64,000 bases of DNA from Micractinium sp. NFX-FRZ (lineage: Eukaryota; Chlorophyta; Trebouxiophyceae; Chlorellales; Chlorellaceae). Position 1 is the stretch's first letter, and every line of letters starts with the position of its first letter. A model generated the notes under the pieces. The model searched no databases and was not told the DNA's origin. It saw only the letters and a program-made list of their open reading frames with translations. Positions 38,901 to 50,180 of this stretch are shown piece after piece. The position numbers and the translations under genes were made by a program. Location: positions 41,376-105,375 of the forward strand of contig JAPTJF010000195.1 of NCBI GenBank assembly GCA_029339195.1. Direction: 5' to 3'.

Positions 38901-39878
38901 CCCGAGGGCCTGCCGCAGCCGTTGGATGCCGGCGTGGTGCTTGACGGACTGGAGCTGTGCAGCAAGGTGCGGGTCCAGGGAGGGAGGGAGGGGGAGGGGC
39001 CAAGATGCGACCTGGGAATGCCCATAGGAGGGGCAGTAGGCAAGCAGCAGATGGCTGAGGGGTTGACCCTGCTATCCCCCGGGGATTGGGCCAATGGCAA
39101 GGTTGCGGCATGCACATCTCAGGCTCTTTGCACTGCTCAGAGGTGGCATTCTTTCCTCACTCCCCCTCGCAGAGCATGCTGGCGGCGGACGGGCGGTGGG
39201 GCGTGATGCAGCAGCAGCGGTGGGACTCCTTCCTGGACTGGCTGTCGGGTGAGGGGGCTGGGGCAGGCCTGGGGAGGGCTGGGGGGCTGGCCAGGGGCAA
39301 GTGCGGGTACAGGTTGTCACGGTTCCTGTCCATCAGAAACCGCGCACAAGTGGGGGACCGTGCAGGGGTGAGCATGGTGCCCCAAGCTCGGGGATAGCAT
39401 ACACGCGGGGGACAGTGCAGGGGTGTCAATTAGACGTGTGCCAGCTGGAGACTGCTAGCCAGGGTGCCCGCTGGGCTTCTGCCATGCTGACTGCCTGTGC
39501 CACCTGGCGCCCTGCACCCTCCCCACAGCCAACGGCCTGCTGACCACCAAGGTGCAGAGCCGCAACACAAAGGTGGGCACACCGGCAGTGGGCTGCAGGC
39601 ACAGCGTGGGGCGGGGGATTGCAGCCGCCCTCCCGCTGGTAGCCCCGCTGCTTGGCGTGCTGCTGCAACGGTGCCAGCCATGCTGTGCCTGCTGCCTGGT
39701 GCCCGCTGCCTGCACTGACGCCGCACTGCACCGCCTGCCGCGCCCTCCCCTGCCTGCCCGCCCGCAGGATGGGGTGACCACCACCCTGGACGGCCTGCGC
39801 TCCGGGGATGCCGGGGAGCCTATCCCCCGCAGCAGCGTGCAGGCCAGCGCCCTCTTCACAAATGACTTCCTGCCCTGA
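35992..39878 (+). CDS. NMT1/THI5-like pyrimidine-precursor binding protein
   Basis: Exons are 35992-36118, 36375-36443, 36621-36679, 36883-36960, 37170-37226, 37403-37486, 37831-37913, 38186-38251, 38482-38584, 38886-38966, 39173-39248, 39529-39572 and 39768-39878, about 345 residues. The opening MTSVKIALDWTPNTNHAGLY with AKAQGLYEKAGLDV is the hallmark of the NMT1/THI5 periplasmic-binding-protein fold (ThiY, thiamine-pyrimidine binding; fungal Thi5). Then come PASRVESGEALLAIAPSESV, AVLQEDTSAIVTLKSSGI and GIPYGYSPVLLAH. The Cys-rich CCCFC motif of fungal Thi5 HMP synthase is absent; YGYSPV stands near the equivalent place, so HMP-P synthesis from its own His/PLP is unlikely. There is no signal peptide. 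The first intron appears to use a GC donor (SPHSD|D). TGTAA lies 343 bases after the stop. The ligand is inferred, not shown. Confidence 0.85.
37556..37612 (+). repeat. Intronic decayed copy of exon end plus donor
   Basis: CTGGCGCTACCCATGCTGGG and GCAGAAGGTGGGC repeat the end of the exon at 37403-37486 (CTGGCGCTGCCCATGCTGGG and GCAGAAGGTGGGC), about 113 bases downstream. Confidence 0.9.
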
Positions 39879-40978
39879 GGGCCGGACCATGGCCCCTACA
39901 GTGGCACTGCAGCAGCCAGATGAGCTGCTGCGCCCATTCTTGGCGCAGCTTCTGGCCAATCCACAACTTCCTGTGCTGTGGAGCTTGGCATAGTCGAGGC
40001 GGCCTGGTGCCCCAAGGCGCGCACCAGCGAACTGTGAGCCGAGTGCTGCCATTGCTTTTTCTCAGTATGTTTTAGCCCAGGACACGATTTTGCTACCGTC
40101 ATCCCAAACAGCCGCCATGCATCCGCTTTGGCGCACAAGAACGCCTGAGAGCAACAGTTCACTTTCCTTGTTTTCAGCACCGCCTGCCAACGCTCACATT
40201 TTTTCCCAAGGCACTGTGCGTGTAATATTTACATGTCGAATGACAGTAAGCATGTGACCAGCAGTGCTGCTGGGTTGCTGAGCACAGCGATTGCGCAGGC
40301 GCAGATGGATGGCATTATGGGGTATCAAAGGTGTGCCCTGGCCCAGAGGGAGAGGCGCATGTCGGGCCCTGCCATCGAGGGCCGGCATGCCTGATGCACT
40401 TGATGTGCACGTCGTGGGATCTTATGGGTGGAGGTTGGAAGAGCACAAGGGGCCCACAGAAAATCCTGCCTGCCGTGGGCACATGGAGGCGCGCTAAGTG
40501 CAAGTGTGGCATGCGGTTGCGTGGCGGGGGACCTGGGAGAGTGTAGCAGCGCTTGGGCGAGCCAGGCGTATGCATGGGGAGTGATGGATGAGCGGGAGGG
40601 GCCGGCAAGCTGCAGGGCTGGAGCATGGGGCGCAAAGGCTAAAGGTGAGAGGAGAGTGGGGGACGTTGAGGGCAGGTGTGAGAGGAAGGTAGGGAGACGA
40701 AGGAGGGTACCACACATGCACAGGGGTGGTGGATGGGGTCTGGCATTTGCAAAAAAAGTCAGTGTGTGAAATGGAATGGCAAGGAAGAGGAGGGGGATAT
40801 AGCAAGGGTGGGCAGAGCTGTAAGGGACGGGGGAGGTAGGAGGCGGGGTAGGAAGGGGCGGGGGGCCAGAGTAGCGGGAAAAGAGCAGTGGGAGATGAGG
40901 GACGGATCAGAGAATGTTTGTTGAGATCAGCAGGGCGGGGCAGGTGGGTGGGCTGTACTACACGACCGCGAGCCGCAA
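39879..40978. other. Convergent intergenic region
   Basis: Between the THI5-like gene (+) and the unrecognised gene at 40979-42997 (-). Purine-biased stretch at about 40600-40900; no supported gene. Confidence 0.55.
40221..40225 (+). terminator. TGTAA poly(A)-like signal
   Basis: TGTAA, 343 bases downstream of the THI5-like stop codon. Confidence 0.45.
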
Positions 40979-42997
40979 TCACGGCTGCTTCTTGGCAGCT
41001 GGCTGCTTGCCGCCGGCCCCCGCAGTGGCCGCCAGCTGGCGGGAGAGCACGGCCAGCCTGCCCTGCAGCTGCGTGACCGTGGCCTGCAGCTTGGCCATTT
41101 GCAGGTCCAGCACCTCCTGCATGTCGTCCAGCCGCGCGTTCAGGCGCTCCTCCACGGTGGGCGGCACCAGGTCGGGCAGGTCTGCGGGCGGGCAGGACAG
41201 GTGGCAGGAGGCAGCAGGGGCGGGCGGGGTGCATTGGAGAGAGGCAGCAGGAAGCGGCATGGACTGGTGCTGCAAGGTGCAACAGCATATGACCGCTCAG
41301 CTTAATACCCTAGCACCATGACTGACCGCTCAATCATTGATGCACTCTGCCACTTGCGGCACGTTCATAGAAGCCCAACAGGCAGCCAGGCAACCTACCA
41401 AAGCGGCGGCTGCCCACGCTTGTGGCCACAATGATTGACACCGCCTGCTTGTCCGTGCTGCCCTTCTGCCGCTCGCACTGAATGGAGTGCTTGCCGCTGG
41501 CCGCCGTCAGCATGAAGCCGGGCCTGCAGCATGGGCAAGCATGGCAGGGCTGTGTCAATCCAGTGCCAGGCTGGCACATGCATGAGCAGACCGGCAGACA
41601 GGTGCACTAGTGGGCCCTGCGTCTCTGTCACAGCCCCGTTGCTCCCTCCAGCCCCCCCTGCCAACTGCCCCCCGCCTCCCCTCACTTGATGGGCCTCCGT
41701 GCGTCGGTGAGGTACTTGCAGAAGGCGGGGCCGTTGATGGCCGAGCGCTGGAACAGCACGCCCCCCTTGTCCTTCTTGGTGTAGCCTGCAGCGGTGGGCA
41801 CGGCAGGGATGTGGGGAGTGAGCGGCACATATGGCTGTGTCGCATGACCAGCCGGCCAAAGGCCGTCCCGCTGAAGGCAGGTACCGCAAGTGTACTGCTA
41901 GCCAGGCTGAACAAGGAAGCAGGGCTGGCCCCTTGCAGGCCACCCACCCACCCAGCGTGACAGTGATGATGTTGCCGTCCTTGGAGATGACAGCGTCCAA
42001 GCTGAGGCCCGCCTGTGCCATGGTAAGGCACTCATCATACGCCGTCAGCTGCACCAATGAGGAGGATGGGCAGAGGCGAGTTAGGAAGGCGGAAGAATTG
42101 CATGTGCACCCTGCATCTCAGCCCTGCTTGATTGAACCTCCGCGCGGTGAGGACGGTGGCGGAATCATCCAGCCAGCAGCACTCGCAGCGCATGCCAGCT
42201 GCCATTACGCATGCCCTGCACGCCCTGCAGGGCAGCACTACCACTCACCACGTTGGGGTCTATCCACGCACTGTATGTTGCGATGGCGGGCATGCCGATG
42301 TTGCTGGCAGAGTTGCACAGCGAGGATCTGCGGGGCAGCGGCGGCAGCAGGTGGGCAGCATGGATCTGCCAGGGCACCAGTAGCCAGCGGCACACATCCA
42401 CTGTGCAGCCTCGTAGTTGCTACACTTCTGCAGCCACCAGCACCGATTGCATGTGTATGTGTCACCGCCATGCTGCATTCGCTTCAGCCTACTGCGGCTC
42501 ACCTGTAGATACCCAGCCGCTTCTCTGCCTCTATCGCGGAGCGTGCAAAGGCAAACTGCTGGTCCCCAATGTAGATGCCAAAGCTTTTGACGCCGCCACG
42601 GCCAGTCCACAACTCCGCAGGCTTTGTTGCAGTGGAGCACTGCAGGTGAAACACCGACACATTTGTTGTGCAAGTGAGGTGGCTGATGGTGCAGTGCGCG
42701 CAGAGGCACTGGCACGCAAGTGGAGCGCCGGGCAAGCAGCTGGTGCAAGCTCTGTGGACAGCGCCGCCGTGCACAACCGCTTCTCACCATGGCGTTTTGA
42801 AAGGCTGACTGAGCCACGCTGCGTGGCGTGGAAGGAGGCAGTGTGGAGTACCAAGTGTAGAAGACGCCGTCGGCTAAAATGCGCCCACATGCGCCACCGC
42901 CATCGACGGCAGTGTGCACCCACGCATCTGCCGACGCGGGCCGGGCCGCAAGCGCCGCTAGGGCCGCCACGGCAGCTAGCAGCACTTTGAAGCGCAT
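40979..42997 (-). CDS. Unrecognised protein with N-terminal signal sequence
   Basis: I do not recognise this family. Exons are 42997-42788, 42639-42503, 42327-42249, 42048-41952, 41785-41686, 41523-41399 and 41181-40979; phases join and give about 316 residues. The N terminus MRFKVLLAAVAALAALAARP then ASADAW looks like a cleavable signal peptide with an Ala-X-Ala site. The mature part holds spaced Cys residues (GGGACGRI, MCSTATKP, SSLCNSAS, YDECLTMA, AFCKYLTD, SIQCERQK), fitting an oxidised, secreted or lumenal protein. Segments include FGIYIGDQQFAFARSAIEAEKRLG and TLGGYTKKDKGGVLFQ. The last exon is a helical coiled-coil-like region (ERLNARLDDMQEVLDLQMAKLQ) with a basic end KQPAAKKQP. A secretory, vacuolar or thylakoid lumen location is possible. 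Confidence 0.75.
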
Positions 42998-43328
42998 GTC
43001 GGTTGCGGGGGACCCGCGCCGCCGGAGGGAGCTTGTGGGTGGGAGGCGGTTGGCCTTGACGCGTGGACAACTGAGAGCGCAAATGTCTCGACACCACTGG
43101 AATACACGCTCGGACGAGTCAAGGAACTCAATGAGCAGGCGGATCTCTCTATTCCGCGGTGAGGGGCCGCGCGCTCGGTTTGCGTGCTGAGCTGGCAGCG
43201 CCACGTGAGCGCCGCTAGCCGCAGCTCCTGCTGAAGCTGGCCCTTGGGCCTCAGGCGCATGGAAGGCGGTGGCATTGCTTACACACAACATAAAAAAGAT
43301 GTATGCAATGCACAGAGGGCGCCGACAG
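42998..43328. other. Intergenic region between two minus-strand genes
   Basis: It carries the promoter of the signal-peptide gene and the 3' UTR of PWP1. TGTAA on the minus strand at 43279-43283 lies 46 bases after the PWP1 stop. Confidence 0.5.
43279..43283 (-). terminator. TGTAA poly(A)-like signal
   Basis: TGTAA on the minus strand, 46 bases downstream of the PWP1 stop codon. Confidence 0.6.
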
Positions 43329-46300
43329 CTATTGCTCCGCCCCCGTATCTCCCGCCGCTGCCGCTATCGCCGCTGCTGCCGCGCCGCCCGCTGCTGCCGC
43401 CGCCACGTCGGGCGCATGCTGCTGCACATATGCCGCCACGCCACCCGCCGAAATGGTGTCCCACACTGACACCGTCCCCTTGGCACCGCCCGCAGCCAGC
43501 ACCAGCGGCGCATCGCTGCAGAGGTAGAGGGCAGGCAGGCGGGCGAGGGTGGGTGTGGTTGTTGGGCGGCAGTTGCTGTTGGGCGGAGCAGCTTCCAACG
43601 CCAACCGACACGCTGGCCAACAACCCAAATCAGGTTCAAGCCACCGAACACATAGCCCCACAACACGCTCTTGTTCTTTCCCTCTGCCGCATGCTGCCCT
43701 CCTTTCCATCCATTCCCACGCCCTGCGCAGCGCACCAAGCCACATGCCCCCTTCTGCCTCAGCAACCTCCAACCTCCCGCTGGCTCCGCCAGTGCCCTAT
43801 CTATCTATCTATCTGCACAAAAAAACATGTTCAGTGTGCCTGCAGACATGTGCATCCTACCTTAGCCTGCAATGCATCACGGTTGTAAGCACACCCCACA
43901 AACCGACACGGCCGTATTACGTTAAACCAAACCCCACGAACCAACACGGCTGTATTACGTTAAACCACACCCCTCGAACCTGCAGTACGCCATGGAGAAG
44001 ACGGCCCCGGTGTTGAGGCTCTGGCTGGCCAGCAGCGTGGGCTTGTTGCCCTCCATGCTCCACACCTTGACCTGCAAACAAGAGCAAGGGCGGGGGTAAG
44101 GCAAACAAAGTGGGGCGCACACACAGGGGCAGGGCGGGCAGGCACTGGTGGAGCACAGCTGAGCAATACGCTCGTCTGGGCAGCACACCATCGTGCATGC
44201 CGTCGCCAAGTCGGCTCCGTTACACAAGCTCGTTTGCCTGCCGTCCCCACCTTGTCCCGCTAGCTAAACACACCACTCTGCCACGCCCTGCGCATGCAGC
44301 CCCACCTCGGGCCTGCCATTGGCTCCCTGCTCGCTCGTGCTGCTCCTGCCACTTGCAGCACTCGTCCCTCCCAACTGCAGGCACCCTGCCCCATCCCTGC
44401 AACATCACCAACCACCAACCATCACCAAGCCTGCCCGTCCACTCCCCACCTTCTTGTCTGTGGAGGAGGTGGCGAGCAGGCCGGGCACAGCGGGGCAGAA
44501 GCTCAGCGCGCAGGTCGCCTTGTCGTGCGCGCTCAGCCGGTACAGCGGCGCGCTGCCGGCGCCCTGCAGGCGGAGGGGCAGGCGGCAGGCGGCGGGCCAG
44601 GTGAGCAGTGCAGGCAAATGGAATGATGCACGACAGTGGGCGAGAGCACTACAGCCAGCAGCTTCACCGCATGCACCCCACCTCCAGCATAAGCGCCGGC
44701 ACGCAACAACCTGGTCACTTGCACACAGCCAGCAGGCCTCACGCCTCGCCCTAGTCGGTAAACCTTTGCAAACCCGTGGACAGTGGGAAACACGCACACA
44801 CACGCAAGCACACACGCACCTGGCGCGCATCGAACGCCGCCACCACTCCGTCCTCGCTGGCCACCACAAACTGTGTGGGGTGGTGCGGGTCCCAGGCTAT
44901 GGCCTCCACATCAGCGCTCATCGTCCAGCTGGGCACGCTGGGCGCGTCAGGGGTGCGCACATCCAGCTGGGGGCGGGGGTGAGCCAGGGGAGGCAATGAG
45001 GGTTAGTGGGGACTTGGGCAGGGAGGCAGGGTGAGGGCAGGCTGGGGGGAGACGAGGGTGTTGGGGCTCATCCAAGCTGACACGGCCTGGCTGGGCGATG
45101 CCAGGCACAGGAGCGCGCTGCCCAGATCACAGATTGGGTCAGCCACAGCCAGGCAGGCAGGCAGGTAGGCAGGCAGGCTAGACACTGCACTGCACCACAA
45201 CCTGCCAATGCACCACCCCCTAGAACCCTCTCCGCGTCCCCGTCCCCGCCCGCTCACCACGCACGCGCGCTTGTCGAACCCTCCCGACAGCAGCACCGGC
45301 GCCTCTGCCGGGTTCCACGCCACCGCCTGCACCTTGCTGGTGTGGTGCGTCAGCGTGTGCTGGCACGCCTGGGTGGACACGTCCCAGATCTTGACCGTCT
45401 TGTCGGCTGCGGGCCGGGAGTGGAGGGGGTCGTTGTGGGGCAGGAGATTCAGTGGCCGTGAGGACAACACCGGTGTGCAGGGGTGGCCCCTCGCAAGGCA
45501 GGCAGGGGCACCGGCAACCAGTCGGTGCTGCAAGCACACGGGCGGCTCTGCACAGCAAGCCAGCCCATGCCCCACCTATCCTCTTCACCCCGGCCCGCCC
45601 GCTCACCTGACGCCGAGGCCAGCACGTTTCTGAAGGCCCGGTTCCATGCCAGCCCCAGCACAGCATCAGTGTGGCTACCAGGCTTCACCGGCACCTCTGG
45701 TACCCCGCTGGCCCCCTTCTTCTTCTTCTTCTTCTTCTTCTTGCCGCCCTCCTCGCCCGCGCCGCCCTCCCCCTCTGCCGCCGCCTCGGCGCTGCCGCCC
45801 GCCGCTGCTGCGCGTGCTGCCGCATAGTCTGCCCCTCCCAGCGTGGCCAGCGGCTCCACAGCGTCAATGACGTCCATGTCCCACAGCTCAATGCCCGGCT
45901 CAAAGGAGCCCACTGCTGCAATGTTGGCGCGCTCGCGCTGCACAGACGGGGATGAGGGGCAAGGGTGGGCATGGTATGGGGGAGGTGGCAGGCGGGCGGC
46001 TGGAGGGAGCTGCCTCTGCCACGGAAGGGCGGGCAGGCAGTGGCATGCCAGCGGCAGTGCCGCCCTCCTCCATCACACCACCAAAAACACAGGCACCCAG
46101 CTCTTCTTTCAGCAGCACCCCTTCCCTTCTTTCTGCACCACATGTGGCAGCAGTCGCAGCCGCTCAGGCTCCCGACGCCAAGCGCACACGCCCAGCAGGC
46201 GCAGCAGGCTCACCCGTCCAGAGGGGTCGCAGTCGAGCCAGGCCACGGAGAGCGGGAAGGCGGGCAGCATGACCGAGTGGTGCACATACAGATTGGCGGG

Positions 46301-47762
46301 GCCGCGCTCATCTGCCGCCTCGTACACCCACACCTGCAGCGAGCCGAATTGGTTCGCAGGAAGGGGTGGCACCAGGAAGAAGTGGGCTGGATTCAGCAGG
46401 AGCCAGCCTGCCGGCAGCTAGCACATGCCTCTGCTGCAGCACCCAGCCAGCCAGCCTGCCGTCCGGAAACCGCTGCCAACACAGGCAACACACCACACAT
46501 TCGCTTCCAGACACTACTGCTGTGCTGCAGTGCGTCCCAACTGGCCCCACTCCACCCTGCACCCACCTCCAGGTGGCTCAGGTCGTCCTCGTTGCGTGCC
46601 GCCAGTATGAGCAGGTCGTCCTCCCTCAGCCTGAAGGCCTCCGCCTCGCTGTCCGTGTCGCTGTCAGAGTTGCGCTGCAGGAAGGGGTCGGCGGTGGGGT
46701 CGCGGTGGTACGACATGCCTGCCGGGGGTTGGGGAGGGGGAGGGGTACAGGGGAGGCAGGGGTGAGAGCGAGAGGCACGAGGGCAGCAGCACGTACTGGC
46801 AGCATGTACTGGCAGCACGTGCTGAGCAGTGCAAGCAGGTGAGCTGCCTCCCCCTCCAGGCGCCTGCCCTCCCGTCCCCACCATGCACGCCAGCCCATGC
46901 TACCCCCCACCTCCTCATCAATCAGAGCTGCCTCAGTCCCACACCCCGACCTCTCACCCACCCGGGGTGCCTCTGCCCAGGCCACTGCCCACGGTGCTGA
47001 ACTGGCCCTCCCGCCCCCCTGTCCTCCACACACGATACACACAACTCCACCCCCTCGCTCTTCTGCCGCCAAGCACCGGTCAGAGTCGCCTCTGGCCAGG
47101 ATACGCCTGATCACATATAGGCCGTCCAGGCACACCAAGCCCAACAATTCGCTCCCGCCCTCGTTGCAAAGCAAAGAGCAAGGACCTCACCCGGGTTGCC
47201 GCTGCCCAGGAGGCGGGAGATGGCGTCCCCCTCCCCCCCGCTGTCATCATCGTAGTGATCCATGTCCAGCTCAGCCATGGCAGCTGCCAGGCGATCACCC
47301 CCCGCCGTTGCCGCCCCGCTCTCCGCCTGGTTGCTCTTGAGAGCGGCGGCCACAGTGCGCGCGCGTGCCACCGCTGCCGCCTCGTCTTCCATCTCGCTGT
47401 CGCTGCCCTCATCCTGCTCCTCATCCGAGGTGTCCGACCCCTCATCCTGCGGGCGTTGAGTATGGCGGGCGGAGAAGCAACAGGGTGAGGAAGCAGCGCG
47501 TGGCCAGCCGGCAGGCTGGCTGGGTGTGCTCGGCCATAGTGCCGCCTGCCGCCAGTGCTGCCGCCACTCTGCCGCCGCCCGCACCGAGTCGCGCGCCGAA
47601 AGTTCCGCGCGCTTTGCAGCACCCATTCAAGCGCACCGGCTCCTCCTCAGGGCCCTGCTCTGCCACCGCCCGCATGGCTTCAAGCTCCTCCGCCGTGAGC
47701 TCCGCCACTTCGGGCTCCGCCTTGGCGGCGCCCTTGGGAATCCATGCCAGAGCTGAGATCAT
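43329..47762 (-). CDS. PWP1: Periodic tryptophan protein 1, WD40 ribosome-biogenesis factor
   Basis: Exons are 47762-47637, 47446-47191, 46718-46567, 46333-46214, 45937-45607, 45406-45258, 44966-44820, 44563-44450, 44071-43980 and 43515-43329, about 557 residues. The start MISALAWIPKGAAK is the hallmark PWP1 N terminus. An acidic region follows (DEGSDTSDEEQDEGSDSEMED), then NSDSDTDSEAEAFRLREDDLLILAARNEDDLSHLEV, ASFEPGIELWDMDVIDA-type text (SFEPGIELWDMDVIDAVEP), and WD40 blades HTDAVLGLAWN, ADKTVKIWDVST, VQAVAWNPAEAPVLLSGG, VEAIAWDPHHPTQFVVASEDG, KVWSMEGNKP and GTVSVWDTIS. A lysine run of nine residues precedes the first blade, as in other PWP1 proteins. The C terminus is Ala rich. The donor of exon 1 could instead be a few bases downstream; the one chosen keeps frame. 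Confidence 0.93.
43893..43980. repeat. 38-base tandem repeat starting at a PWP1 splice donor
   Basis: Units of period 38 begin at 43893, 43931 and 43969 (ACCCCAC/TCGAACC... ACACGG...GTATTACGTTAAACC). The last partial unit is the 5' splice site of PWP1 exon 9 itself, so each unit carries a copy of the intron start. Confidence 0.9.
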
Positions 47763-48775
47763 TTTGGTTGCCTACGCAGTAGCAAAGCGCACCGGGCGCA
47801 CCGCAGCCCTGAAAATAGTGGCGGCGCGAGCTAATTGAGGTGCATGCGCCGAGCCAAGGGGTTGCACAGCCTGAGAGTGCGGTGATAAGTAACGAGGGTA
47901 CGCTAGGGAGTCACATGCATGCCGCCTCCTGAGCGCTTAATGACATGGCGGCAGCGGCAGCAGCAGCAGCGGCAGCGGCAGCAAGCGGGCAACAGGAGCA
48001 CCACTGCAGAGGGCGCACAGCTATACTTGTGCGTGTTTCAAAGAGCCACGCATGTGGTCTGACTCGTGCAACTTCGTCTGGCCCCAGGCAACTGGCACCA
48101 CAGGTCTCCTGTCCTCAAAGTTCGACAGGCGCCACTCCTCAGTTCACAGCGGAGCCACCGCAGCAGCGTTGGTGACTCCTGGATAAGCATGCTGCAGGGC
48201 TAGGAGAGGCCTTATTAGGCCCTTAACGGTGCAACAGATATTCCTGTGCAATGCCCCTCACAAAGCGAGCCTGCCTCATCAGCCTTGGCAGGTGGCGGCC
48301 ATGCCGCATGGTGCATTCCCAGAGTATGCATCAGCAACGTCCCCTGCCGCCCTGCCGCCACGCTCCCCATGCGCCCACCTGCGTATCAGACTGGCGTGAC
48401 CCACCTGGCTGCGACTTGCTGGGCGTGCACTTCAGCGGTGTTGCTGCGGATCAAGTTACAAGTTACAGATCAAGTTCAGCGGTGTGGTTCCAGCGCTGCT
48501 GGTGCCAGCAGCTGCTGCGGCCAGAGCGGTGGTCCCCTACTCGGGGACCTCGCGGAGAGTAGGAGGGGTCTGCGCTGATGCTGCCACCAGCCGTACAAGC
48601 GGGGGGGCCTCTATCCTTACACACCTGCCAGTAGGCGGGAAAAGGGGTGAAAGCAGCCCAAAGACCCTGCTGAGGGCGGAGTGAGGCCCAGACGGCTGAC
48701 CTGCCCCATGCGAAGCAAGGCAAGGGAAGTGGCAGTCTCCTCATGTCGCAGCGTGCGGCTGGCAGGCACATGGCC
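47763..48775. other. Upstream region of PWP1
   Basis: It holds the PWP1 promoter. Open frames such as 47945-48175 (an Ala run) look like low-complexity noise. No gene supported. Confidence 0.5.
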
Positions 48776-49180
48776 CTAGGCGCGGCCGTGCGGCTTGCTG
48801 ACGGAGGTGCGGGCCGGGGCTGCGCTCAGGACGGCCACATACGCCGCGCCTGACGTGGTGGGGCTGGCAGCGGTGGGGTCCAAGGAGGCGGGTGCCGCCA
48901 ATGCCCTGCCGCGATGCGCAGGGTCAGTTGCAGCAGCACGCTGCAGGGGGCATGCGAGGCAACAGCACGTTGGCCCTGCAATGAAAATGAGGCACAGAAG
49001 TTGAGAAGGCACACTCTTTTTGTGCAGACAGGTGGGCGCGCACCCGCCACACCAAGCACCAGCTGCAGCATATTTTCGCACCTGCAGCGTGCCGCATCCG
49101 CGTTTGCCCGTGGGCCAAGGGACCCCTGCTGCAGTCGACTGTGGTGCCTGCTGCGAGGCTGCCGGCGAGACCTGCCGCCT
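48776..49180 (-). CDS. Weak candidate gene, two possible exons
   Basis: A possible last exon 48940-48776 (RAAATDPAHRGRALAAPASL to TSVSKPHGRA, stop TAG) has a good acceptor and joins in frame to a segment ending at a CTGCAG|GTGCGA donor near 49081. No convincing start codon or family motif was found. The frame may be an accident of high GC. Confidence 0.2.
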   Translation of the reverse strand, partial: RRQVSPAASQQAPQSTAAGVPWPTGKRGCGTLQVRKYAAAGAWCGGCAPTCLHKKSVPSQLLCLIFIAGPTCCCLACPLQRAAATDPAHRGRALAAPASLDPTAASPTTSGAAYVAVLSAAPARTSVSKPHGRA

Positions 49181-50180
49181 GCAGTCTGGCCTGGCGGGCT
49201 GCTCTTGAAAGGTGCTCCCATGGGGGGAGCCGCAGCCGGCGGCGGCCAGAGGCGGGTTTGGGAACGGAGGCCACTGCTGCTGGCGCCAGCAGGGCAGAGG
49301 GGCCAGGACGGGAGGCGGGCTACGGCACGTGCAGGGGCGCGGCGCAGGCACGCGTGGAATGCAGCAGGTGTATTGCCGCTGATGCTCGCCAAGTGGCTGG
49401 GATTCGGTGCCCTGGCCATGCTTGCGGTCAATTTGTTCGCACACCCCTCCCACGCAATGCAGGCGCCCATGTGGGGTGGCGAGATCCTGGGCAGCTCGCT
49501 ATACAGCGCCTGCAGTGTACTATCAGGCTTCCCACCTGACAGCTCCATTTGATCTTTACCCCCAGGGCAGATGAGGGCAGGCCGCGACGCCACCAAGGTT
49601 GGTGCGCTGGGGGGAGGACGGACGGCCCTGGGTACGCAGAGCCCCGGTGTGACAACAAGCGTCAGCTCTGTGTGCAGCAATGAGCCTTCTCGCAGGCTGC
49701 GTCATGGTTGTCACATGGGGAGTGCAGGACATGCAGGCAAGCAGCAACGCCTGCAAGGCAAGACGAACTGGAGCAGCAGAAAGCGGGCAGGGAAAGCGAG
49801 GCGACGGGAGAGCGAGCAGGAGTGAAACGGGGGGTGGTGTGCCAGCAAAAGCAAGGGTACATGGAAGGGAGTTGCGGGTGCTGCCGGTGGGGCGTGGGGC
49901 AGAAGGAGAAGGGGTTGGATTGGGGAGGAGGCGTGTGAGGGCTGAGGGAAAACGGTCAGTGCAAGCGCCTGTGGGCCTGCCCCCCTGCATCAGCGTAGCG
50001 GGCGGGGCAAGGGAACAGCACGAAAGGCACGGGAGGGCCGGGAGGGCCGGGCGGGGGAGGGCACGTGGGCAGCACGAGCAGGAAAATAACAGCTGCCAGC
50101 CGGCTGCTGCCGTGCGGCGGATACCCCTGCCACGCCAGGGGCAGCAGCGCTGGGCAGTCAGGGCGGGCAGCCCTGCCAAG

